The notes beneath the pieces were generated by a model, which saw only the letters and a program-made list of their open reading frames with translations, did not search any database and was not told the DNA's origin. 11,584 bases of DNA, taken from assembly GCA_903912585.1 (NCBI GenBank), contig CAIWHY010000162.1, positions 1 through 11,584 of the forward strand, written 5' to 3'. Source of the stretch: an uncultured Thermoleophilia bacterium. Lineage in GTDB: Bacteria > Actinomycetota > Thermoleophilia > UBA2241. The translations under genes and the position numbers were made by a program. Below are positions 5,990 through 11,584 of the stretch, piece by piece. Positions within the stretch are counted from its first letter, which is position 1; the number at the start of each line of letters is the position of its first letter.

Positions 5990-7291
5990 ATGGCCAGCGA
6001 CCTCTCCAGTTTCGTCATCGGCAGGGCACGGCCGGCGGAGCCGGCCGTGCGCATCGACGACACCACGCTCCGCGACGGCGAGCAGACCGCCGGCGTCGTC
6101 TTCAGCAACCACGAGAAGATCCGCATCGCCAAGCTCCTCGACGAGGTCGGCGTCCACCAGATCGAGGTGGGCATCCCGGCGATGGGCGGCGACGAAAAGG
6201 CGAGCATCAAGCAGATCGTCGACCTCGGCCTCGACACCTCGATCCTCGCCTGGAACCGGGCGGTGATCGGCGACATCCAGGATTCGCTCGACTGCGGCGT
6301 CGACTCAGTGGCCATCTCGATGTCGGCGAGCGACATCCACATCGAGCACAAGCTGGCCAAGTCGCGCCAGTGGGTGCTGGACCAGATCCGTGAGTGCGTC
6401 GCCTTCGCCAAGGACAAGGACCTCTACGTGTCGGTGAACGCCGAGGACGCCTCGCGCTCCGACCTGGAGTTCCTGCTGCGCTTCTGCCGGGCCGCCAAGG
6501 AAGAGGGCGCCGACAGGCTGCGCTTCTGCGACACGCTCGGCATCCTCGACCCCTTCGACACCTTCAACGTGATCTCGTTTCTCAAGAAGGAAGGCGGGCT
6601 CGACATCGAGATGCACACGCACGACGACTTCGGCATGGCGACCGCCAACGCGCTCGCCGGCATCAAGGCCGGGGCGACCTACGTGAACACCACCGTCAAC
6701 GGCCTCGGGGAGCGCGCCGGCAACGCCGCCCTCGAGGAGGTCGTGATGGCCCTCAAGTATCTGGGCAAGGTCGACGTGGGGCTGGACACGAGCCGCTTCC
6801 GCGAGCTCAGCGAGTACGTCGCGGCCGCGTCGGCACGCACGATCCCGGCGTGGAAGAGCATCGTCGGCACCAATGTCTTCGCTCACGAGAGCGGCATCCA
6901 CGCCGACGGCGTCATCAAGAACCCCCTCAACTACGAGGCCTTCGCGCCCGAGGACGTGGGCCTGGAGCGCCAGATCGTGGTGGGCAAGCACTCCGGCACG
7001 CGCACCATCTACCGCAAGTTCCAGGAGTTCGGGCTCGAGCTCACGCAGGAGGACTGCGCCGGAGTGCTGGCGCTGGTGCGCCAGACCGCGGTGGAGCTCA
7101 AGCGGGCGCTCTTCGACAAGGAGCTCATGTACATCTACCAGGACTACCTCGGGCGTCTCGGGGATGCGGTGCCCATGGGCGATCACGCCGGCGAGGCGGC
7201 CGCGGCCGCTGAGGCCACTGGAGGCGCCGCCGCCCCAGCTGCGCCGCGCGGCGCGGGCACGGCGGCCGGGAGCGCCGGGAAGCCTGCGTGA
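5990..7291 (+). CDS. Homocitrate / Re-citrate synthase-like enzyme (NifV/LeuA superfamily)
   Basis: This DRE-TIM metallolyase should condense acetyl-CoA with a 2-oxo acid. Numbered from the ATG at 5990 (433 residues), it shows DTTLRDGEQTAG with Arg28-Asp29, EVGIPAMG near 60, FCDTLGILDP near 180, the metal-binding HTHDDFGMATANALAG (His209, His211), NTTVNGLGERAGNAALEE near 235 and NVFAHESGIHADG (His299, His304), then GKHSGTR. The EVGIPAMGG and AGN blocks resemble NifV-type homocitrate synthases rather than LeuA, and the LeuA leucine-sensing domain is absent. The acceptor may be 2-oxoglutarate (homocitrate) or oxaloacetate (Re-citrate); neighbouring specificity residues favour the citrate route. 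A low-complexity Ala/Gly/Pro tail covers about 400-433. The ATG has AGGTAGG just upstream; GTG 5984 is less likely. It lies 32 bases after gatB and overlaps the next gene by GTGA. Confidence 0.85.
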   Translation: MASDLSSFVIGRARPAEPAVRIDDTTLRDGEQTAGVVFSNHEKIRIAKLLDEVGVHQIEVGIPAMGGDEKASIKQIVDLGLDTSILAWNRAVIGDIQDSLDCGVDSVAISMSASDIHIEHKLAKSRQWVLDQIRECVAFAKDKDLYVSVNAEDASRSDLEFLLRFCRAAKEEGADRLRFCDTLGILDPFDTFNVISFLKKEGGLDIEMHTHDDFGMATANALAGIKAGATYVNTTVNGLGERAGNAALEEVVMALKYLGKVDVGLDTSRFRELSEYVAAASARTIPAWKSIVGTNVFAHESGIHADGVIKNPLNYEAFAPEDVGLERQIVVGKHSGTRTIYRKFQEFGLELTQEDCAGVLALVRQTAVELKRALFDKELMYIYQDYLGRLGDAVPMGDHAGEAAAAAEATGGAAAPAAPRGAGTAAGSAGKPA

Positions 7292-8544
7292 CGGCGCTCA
7301 CCCTCGCCGAGAAGATTCTCGCCGCGCACGCCGGGCTGGACGCCGTGGTGCCCGGCCAGATCGTGATCGCCGCCGTGGACGTGGCCATCGCCCAGGACGG
7401 CACCGGGCCGCTGGCGATCGAGCAGATCGAAGAGCTCGGCTCTGCGCGCTTGAAGGCGCCGACCTGCGTCTTCTTCATCGACCACGCGGCGCCGGCGCCG
7501 CGCAGCGAGCTCGCCAACGCGCAGAAGACGATCCGCGCCTTCTGCGCCTCCTCCGGCGCCACGCTCAGCGACGTCGAGATGGGCGTGTGCCACCAGCGCG
7601 TGGCGGAGAGCTACGCCAAGCCCGGCGACCTCGTCATCGGCGCCGACTCGCACACCTGCATGGCCGGCGCCCTGGGCGCGTTCGCTACCGGCATGGGAAG
7701 CACCGACGTCGCCGTCGGCATGGCCAGCGGCCAAACGTGGCTGCGCGTGCCGGAGAGCTTCCGCATCGAGGTCACGGGCGAGCTGCAGGACGGCGTCGAG
7801 GCAAAGGATCTGATGCTCACGCTCATCGGCACGCTGGGCGCCGACGGCGCCACCTACAAGGCGCTGGAGTTCGGGGGGCCGGGCATCGACGCCCTGCCCA
7901 TGCCCGGCCGCCTCACGCTCTGCAACATGTCGGTCGAGGCCGGCGCCAAGGCCGGCCTGATGCCGAGTGACGACTCCACGCGGGCGTTCCTCGCCGCGCT
8001 GGACCGCGAGGCCGACTGGCGGCCGCTCGCGGCCGACCCCGGCGCCTCCTACGAGCGCGTCGTCGAGGTCGACGCCGCCGCGATCGTGCCCACCGTCTCG
8101 CGGCCGCACGCGGTGGACAACACCGCGCCGGCGGCGGCTCTCAAGGGGACCAGGGTCGACCAGGTGCTCATCGGCACCTGCACCAACGGGCGCCTCGAGG
8201 ACCTGCGCGCGGCGGCGCGCCTGCGGCGCGGGCGCCGCCGCGCGCCGCACACGCGCCTGATCGTGACCCCTGCCTCGCAGGCGGTGGCGCGAGCCGCCGC
8301 CGCCGAGGGGCTGTTCGACGTCTTCTGGGACGCGGGCGCCGTGGTCACCAACCCCGGTTGCGGCGCCTGCGTCGGCATCCACGAGGGCATCCTCGGCGAC
8401 GGCGAAGTGTGCCTGAGCACCGCCAACCGCAACTTCCACGGGCGCATGGGCAATCCCGGCGCCTTCATCTACCTGGGCTCGCCGGCCACCGCGGCCGCCA
8501 CGGCCGTGGCCGGCGAGATCACCGATCCACGCGAGCTTCTCTAG
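7288..8544 (+). CDS. Aconitase-family large subunit (LeuC/homoaconitase type)
   Basis: This is the iron-sulfur catalytic subunit of a two-protein hydro-lyase that would isomerise citrate or homocitrate to the iso form through the cis-aconitate-like intermediate. The 418 residues match the shorter, archaeal-type LeuC/HacA group. Visible blocks are ADSHTCMAGALGAFATGMGSTD at about 119-140, TYKALEFGGPGIDALPM near 189-205, and the three [4Fe-4S] ligands Cys298 (IGTCTNGR), Cys358 and Cys361 (NPGCGACVG), followed by STANRNFHGRMG. An Arg-rich loop, RLRRGRRRAP (311-320), follows the first cysteine. Start is GTG at 7288 overlapping the synthase stop, with GGGA 7 bases upstream. The cognate small subunit lies one gene downstream, separated by a cyclophilin gene. 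The large subunit alone does not settle the substrate; isopropylmalate dehydratase is the alternative. Confidence 0.88.
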   Translation: MTALTLAEKILAAHAGLDAVVPGQIVIAAVDVAIAQDGTGPLAIEQIEELGSARLKAPTCVFFIDHAAPAPRSELANAQKTIRAFCASSGATLSDVEMGVCHQRVAESYAKPGDLVIGADSHTCMAGALGAFATGMGSTDVAVGMASGQTWLRVPESFRIEVTGELQDGVEAKDLMLTLIGTLGADGATYKALEFGGPGIDALPMPGRLTLCNMSVEAGAKAGLMPSDDSTRAFLAALDREADWRPLAADPGASYERVVEVDAAAIVPTVSRPHAVDNTAPAAALKGTRVDQVLIGTCTNGRLEDLRAAARLRRGRRRAPHTRLIVTPASQAVARAAAAEGLFDVFWDAGAVVTNPGCGACVGIHEGILGDGEVCLSTANRNFHGRMGNPGAFIYLGSPATAAATAVAGEITDPRELL

Positions 8545-8557
8545 GAAAGGGGACGCA

Positions 8558-9079
8558 ATGGCCAAGCACTACGACGCACCGCCGCCGATGGTCATCGATC
8601 CAACCAAGCACTACATCGGGACCATCAGCACCGATCTCGGCGACATCGTCTTCGAGCTCTTCGCCGACAAGGCCCCGACGACCGTCAACAACTTCGTCTT
8701 CCTCGTCCGGGACGGCTACTACGACGGCGTGACGTTCCACCGCGTCATCAAAGGGTTCATGGCCCAGGGCGGCGACCCCACGGGCAGCGGCAGCGGCGGG
8801 CCCGGCTACCGCTTCGCCGACGAGTTCCACCCGGCGCTCAAGCACGACGGCCCCGGGACCCTCTCGATGGCCAACGCCGGCCCCGGCACCAACGGCTCGC
8901 AGTTCTTCATCACCTACCGCGACACGCCGCACCTCGACGGCAAGCACACAGTGTTCGGCCGCATCGTGGAGGGCATGGACGTGCTCGAGGCGATCCCCGA
9001 GCGGGACCCGCAGCGCGCGAGCGAGCCCGGCGTCGTGATGAACAGCGTCAGCGTCGTCGAGGAGGAATGGATCACGTGA
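8558..9079 (+). CDS. Cyclophilin-type peptidyl-prolyl cis-trans isomerase
   Basis: The 173-residue protein catalyses cis-trans isomerisation of prolyl bonds and assists folding. No signal peptide or membrane segment is visible, so it should be cytoplasmic. The cyclophilin core begins near residue 20 after a short Pro-containing N-terminus. It has ELFADKAPTTVNNFVFL, the catalytic FHRVIKGFMAQGGDPTG (Arg62, Phe67, Gln70), GTLSMANAGPGTNGSQFFIT and LDGKHTVFGRIVEGMDVL. The position of the cyclosporin-contacting Trp of eukaryotic enzymes is His here, as in most bacterial cyclophilins. The ATG at 8558 has AAAGGGGA upstream and lies 13 bases after the large-subunit stop. It sits between the two subunits of the hydro-lyase and overlaps the small-subunit gene, so it is co-translated with them. 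Its role in folding or assembling that enzyme is speculation. Confidence 0.95.
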   Translation: MAKHYDAPPPMVIDPTKHYIGTISTDLGDIVFELFADKAPTTVNNFVFLVRDGYYDGVTFHRVIKGFMAQGGDPTGSGSGGPGYRFADEFHPALKHDGPGTLSMANAGPGTNGSQFFITYRDTPHLDGKHTVFGRIVEGMDVLEAIPERDPQRASEPGVVMNSVSVVEEEWIT

Positions 9080-9591
9080 CGGACGAGGCGCTGCGCGGCC
9101 GGGCGTGGCTCTTCGGCGACGACATCTCCACCGACCACATCGCGCCCGGCCGGCTGTTCCACCTGCGCACCGACCTGCCGCAGCTGGCCAGGCACGTCCT
9201 CGAGGACGCGCGGCCCGAGTTCGCGGGCGAGATGCGCCCGGGCGACTTCGTCGTCGGCGGGCGCAACTTCGGTCTCGGCTCGAGCCGCGAGCACGCGCCG
9301 CGCATCATCAAGCTGGCCGGCGCCGGCGCCGTGCTCGCCCAGAGCTTCGCGCGCATCTTCTTCCGCAATGCGATCAACGTGGGCCTGCCGGTGCTGCAGT
9401 GCGACACGAGCGGCATCGGCGAGCAGGACGAGCTCGAGGTCGACCTCGCCGGCGGTGAGGTGCGCGACCTCACGACCGGCGCCGTCATCCCGTTCGTCCC
9501 GCTGCCTCCCGTGATGGTCACCATCCTCGCGGACGGCGGCCTCGTGGCGCACGTCAAGATGCACGGCGGCTTCGATCTCCCGGAGGGGTGA
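9076..9591 (+). CDS. Aconitase-family small subunit (LeuD/homoaconitase type)
   Basis: This 171-residue swivel-domain subunit pairs with the large subunit at 7288-8544 and supplies substrate-binding residues. It shows GDDISTDHIAPGR near 14-26, the loop HLRT at 29-32, NFGLGSSREHAP at about 64-75 with the SREHAP serine loop, and QSFARIFFRNAINVGLPV. The loop is informative: as I recall from work on Methanocaldococcus enzymes, YLRT-type loops with Arg bind the extra carboxylate of homocitrate-like substrates, while isopropylmalate dehydratases carry a hydrophobic residue. The HLRT here therefore favours aconitase or homoaconitase activity. GTG at 9076 is preferred: AGGAGGA (9060-9066) is 9 bases upstream and it makes the GTGA overlap used elsewhere in the operon. 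ATG 9067 would add three residues but sits almost on that site. Confidence 0.88.
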   Translation: MTDEALRGRAWLFGDDISTDHIAPGRLFHLRTDLPQLARHVLEDARPEFAGEMRPGDFVVGGRNFGLGSSREHAPRIIKLAGAGAVLAQSFARIFFRNAINVGLPVLQCDTSGIGEQDELEVDLAGGEVRDLTTGAVIPFVPLPPVMVTILADGGLVAHVKMHGGFDLPEG

Positions 9592-9619
9592 CGGAGCCGG
9601 TGCCGCGGAGGCGGGGCAG

Positions 9620-10231
9620 ATGATCCTGTCCGACCGGACGCTGCGCGAGCGCATCGCCGTGGGCAGCATCGGCATCGAGCCTTTCGACGACGATGCCGTC
9701 CAGCCGGCGAGCATCGACCTGCGTCTCGGCGACGCCTTTCGCGTGTTCACGCGCCACAAGTACGGCTTCGTGGACGTCGCCGTCGACCAGCCGGACCTCA
9801 CCGAGGCCGTGAGCGTGCCGCCAGGCGAGAGCTTTGCGCTCCATCCCGGCGAGTTCGCGCTCGGCAGCACGGTGGAGCGCGTCGCCGTGCCCGCCGACCT
9901 CGTCGGCCGTCTCGAAGGCAAGAGCAGTCTCGGCCGCCTCGGGCTGATCATCCACTCGACGGCCGGCTACATCGATCCGGGCTTCGAGGGCCAGATCACC
10001 CTCGAGCTCTCCAACGTGGCGACGGTGCCGATCATGCTCCACCCCGGCATGCGCATCGCCCAGATCTCGTTCCTCACGATGACCTCGCCGGCGGACCGCC
10101 CCTACGCGTCGCCCGGCCTGCACAGCAAGTACCAGGGGCAGACTGGGCCGACGCAGTCGCGCCTGCGTCTGGACGCCGAAGCGCGCCCTTCGTCGCACAC
10201 TGACGCCTCCGCGGACCGGGAGATCCCATGA
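9620..10231 (+). CDS. dcd: dCTP deaminase (probably bifunctional, dUMP-forming)
   Basis: Dcd deaminates dCTP on the route to dUMP and thymidylate. The 203-residue protein closely follows my recollection of Mycobacterium tuberculosis Dcd, a bifunctional dCTP deaminase/dUTPase releasing dUMP directly: MILSDRTLRERI, GIEPFDDDAVQPASIDLRL, LHPGEFALGSTVE, GRLEGKSSLGRLGL, HSTAGYIDPGFEGQITLELSN (Ala115, catalytic Glu129) and HSKYQGQTGPTQSR. Similarity suggests, but does not prove, the bifunctional type. The tail after about residue 183 extends beyond the conserved core and is polar and probably disordered. The ATG at 9620 has GGAGG (9607-9611) 8 bases upstream and lies 28 bases after the small-subunit gene. 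Its stop overlaps the isocitrate dehydrogenase start by ATGA. It has no metabolic link to its neighbours. Confidence 0.95.
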   Translation: MILSDRTLRERIAVGSIGIEPFDDDAVQPASIDLRLGDAFRVFTRHKYGFVDVAVDQPDLTEAVSVPPGESFALHPGEFALGSTVERVAVPADLVGRLEGKSSLGRLGLIIHSTAGYIDPGFEGQITLELSNVATVPIMLHPGMRIAQISFLTMTSPADRPYASPGLHSKYQGQTGPTQSRLRLDAEARPSSHTDASADREIP

Positions 10232-11232
10232 CCTACACGGTGACGCTCATCCCCGGCGACGGGACCGGCCCCGAGCTGGCCGCCGCCCTCGAGACCGTGA
10301 TCGCGGCCACCGGCGTGCCCATCCTCTGGGAGGTCCACGACGCCGGCCTCGGCGTGATGCAGGAGTACGGCACGCCGCTGCCCGAGCACGTCCTCGACTC
10401 GATCCGCCGCACCAGGGTCGCCATCAAGGGGCCGATCACGACGCCGGTGGGCGGCGGCTTCCGCAGCGTCAACGTGGCCCTGCGCAAGGAGCTCGACCTG
10501 TACGCCTGCCTGCGCCCGTCCAAGACGATGAAGGGCGTGCGCACGCGCTTCGACGACATCGACCTCGTGGTCGTGCGCGAGAACACCGAGGACCTCTACG
10601 CCGGCATCGAGCACATGGTCACCCCGGACGCCGCCGAGAGCATCAAGATCATCACGCGCAAGGGCAGCGAGCGCATCGTGCGCTTCGCCTTCGAGTACGC
10701 GCGCAAGCACGGCCGCCGCAAGATCACGGCCGTGCACAAGGCCAACATCATGAAGTGCACCGACGGGCTCTTCCTGCGCGTCGCCGGCGAGGTCGCGGCA
10801 CGCTACCCGGAGATCGAGTTCGAGGAGCGCATCGTCGACAACATGTGCATGCAGCTCGTGCAGAAGCCCGAACTCTACGACGTGCTCGTGCTGCCCAACC
10901 TCTACGGCGACATCGTCAGCGACCTCTGCGCCGGCCTCATCGGCGGCCTCGGCGTCGCCCCGGGCGCCAACTTCGGCGACGACATCGCCGTGTTCGAGCC
11001 GGTGCACGGCAGCGCTCCCAAGTACGCGGGCCAGGACAAGGTCAACCCTATGGCGCTGCTGCGCTCGGGCGTCCTGATGCTCGAGCACCTCGGCGAGGAC
11101 GAGGCGGCGCGCCGCATGGAGCAGGCGATCGCCGATGTGGTCGCCGAAGGGAAAGACGTGACGTACGACCTCGGCGGAACGGCCGGGACGAGCGGCATGG
11201 CCGCCGCCATCGCCGCCCGCATCAAAAGCTAG
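10228..11232 (+). CDS. icd: Isocitrate dehydrogenase, short beta-decarboxylating type
   Basis: The enzyme should oxidise and decarboxylate isocitrate to 2-oxoglutarate. The 334 residues form one isocitrate/isopropylmalate dehydrogenase domain. Substrate residues match E. coli Icd: Ser80-x-Asn82-x-x-x-Arg86 in GGFRSVNVALRKELDLY (E. coli Ser113, Asn115, Arg119), Arg96, Arg117 in RENTEDLYAG, Tyr124, Lys171 in VHKANIMK, and metal ligands Asp204, Asp228 and Asp232. The S-x-N pair distinguishes it from isopropylmalate and homoisocitrate dehydrogenases. For the coenzyme, Lys265-Tyr266, Val272 and Tyr313 match NADP determinants, but the E. coli Arg395 position is Gly317, so NADP preference is likely but mixed. 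Its length and ENTEDLYAGIEH block also resemble NAD-dependent IDH3-type enzymes. The ATG at 10228 overlaps dcd by ATGA with CGGGAG 5 bases upstream. Confidence 0.88.
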   Translation: MTYTVTLIPGDGTGPELAAALETVIAATGVPILWEVHDAGLGVMQEYGTPLPEHVLDSIRRTRVAIKGPITTPVGGGFRSVNVALRKELDLYACLRPSKTMKGVRTRFDDIDLVVVRENTEDLYAGIEHMVTPDAAESIKIITRKGSERIVRFAFEYARKHGRRKITAVHKANIMKCTDGLFLRVAGEVAARYPEIEFEERIVDNMCMQLVQKPELYDVLVLPNLYGDIVSDLCAGLIGGLGVAPGANFGDDIAVFEPVHGSAPKYAGQDKVNPMALLRSGVLMLEHLGEDEAARRMEQAIADVVAEGKDVTYDLGGTAGTSGMAAAIAARIKS

Positions 11233-11260
11233 GGCGCGGCCCGCTGCGCCGGGCGCGCCC
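11232..11260 (+). repeat. GC-rich hairpin overlapping the icd stop codon
   Basis: GGGCGCG (11232-11238) pairs with CGCGCCC (11254-11260), extended by CCCG/CGGG across one bulged G, giving about 11 GC pairs around a 6-base loop. It includes the last base of the icd stop codon. No T-run follows and the next ribosome binding site begins 2 bases later. It may be an attenuator or a 3' stability element rather than a full terminator. Confidence 0.45.
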
Positions 11261-11274
11261 CAAAGGAGGTTCCA

Positions 11275-11565
11275 GTGGAGGAGCAAGAGAAGCACATCAA
11301 CCTGCATGCGTCGCCGGAGATGATGGCCGGCGTCTACGCCAATTTCGCCAACGTGAGCCACTCCGACTACGAGTTCTCGATCACGTTCGTGCGTCTCGAT
11401 CACGAGAGCGAGGAGCCGGGGGAGCTCAACGGCGTCGTCGTGAGCCGGGTCAACCTGTCGCCGCGCTTCCTCAAGGAGCTGCTCGACGCGATGGCGGACA
11501 ACTACAGCAAGTGGCAGGCCGCCGAGAACATCCGCGACCTCCCCGAGGCGCCCGGCCGCGACTGA
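11275..11565 (+). CDS. DUF3467 family protein of unknown function
   Basis: This 96-residue acidic, soluble protein is recognised as DUF3467 from its central YANFANVSHSDYEFSITFVRLD block, the following Gly/Glu-rich turn, VVVSRVNLSPRFLKELLDAMADN and a helical C-terminus. The family appears as small stand-alone proteins in many bacteria and archaea and has no established function known to me. No signal peptide, membrane segment or catalytic motif is visible. The GTG at 11275 is supported by an almost ideal AAAGGAGGT site (11262-11270), which suggests strong translation. The 42-base gap from icd holds a GC hairpin but no promoter, so it is probably the last visible gene of the operon, possibly with attenuated transcription. 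Confidence 0.8.
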   Translation: MEEQEKHINLHASPEMMAGVYANFANVSHSDYEFSITFVRLDHESEEPGELNGVVVSRVNLSPRFLKELLDAMADNYSKWQAAENIRDLPEAPGRD

Positions 11566-11584
11566 CCGCGCGCCGGCGTGCGCC

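Noticed and set aside
6394..7970. Plus-strand shadow frames within the synthase and large-subunit genes (272 and 365 codons), and the minus-strand frame 7183-8565
   Set aside because: All overlap genes with conserved catalytic motifs and show only Arg/Ala/Pro-rich composition.
7288..9591. Annotation of the pair as leucine-pathway LeuC and LeuD
   Set aside because: The Arg in the HLRT loop and the downstream isocitrate-type dehydrogenase make isopropylmalate an unlikely substrate. It is kept as an alternative, not as the call.

Overview
The window is a very GC-rich, gene-dense bacterial chromosome segment with frequent GTG starts, strong AGGAGG ribosome binding sites and four-base stop/start overlaps. 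Together with a dCTP deaminase closely resembling the mycobacterial type and a GatCAB amidotransferase, this suggests an actinobacterial lineage, possibly deep-branching such as Thermoleophilia or Rubrobacteria. That assignment is inference. There is no rRNA, tRNA, mobile element or CRISPR array, and no sign of recent transfer.

Layout. (1) 36-1427, minus strand: a class III PLP aminotransferase very similar to E. coli putrescine aminotransferase PatA. (2) 1428-1603: a divergent intergenic region with inverted and direct half-sites over a likely promoter. (3) 1604-2221, plus strand: a TetR-type repressor, the likely regulator of patA and of itself. (4) 2412-2615: a 67-residue cold-shock protein with its own promoter, a structured leader and a Rho-independent terminator. 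(5) 2671-11565: a new promoter followed by nine tightly packed plus-strand genes, gatC, gatA, gatB, homocitrate/Re-citrate synthase-like, aconitase-family large subunit, cyclophilin, aconitase-family small subunit, dcd, isocitrate dehydrogenase, and then a small DUF3467 protein after a hairpin-containing gap.

How the genes fit together. The most interesting part is the acid-metabolism module in the operon. Its synthase, two-subunit hydro-lyase and beta-decarboxylating dehydrogenase are paralogues of the leucine enzymes LeuA, LeuCD and LeuB, but substrate-contact residues argue against leucine synthesis. The small subunit carries an HLRT loop of the tricarboxylate (YLRT) type. The dehydrogenase carries the S-x-N-x-x-x-R motif of true isocitrate dehydrogenases. 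The most economical reading is an oxidative citrate-to-2-oxoglutarate branch whose first enzyme may be a Re-type citrate synthase, with homocitrate chemistry as the alternative. The product 2-oxoglutarate feeds glutamate and glutamine, the amide donor of GatCAB, and is the usual amino acceptor of the divergent PatA. The operon also carries translation fidelity (GatCAB), protein folding (cyclophilin) and dUTP supply (Dcd) genes, which looks like a growth-linked housekeeping operon.
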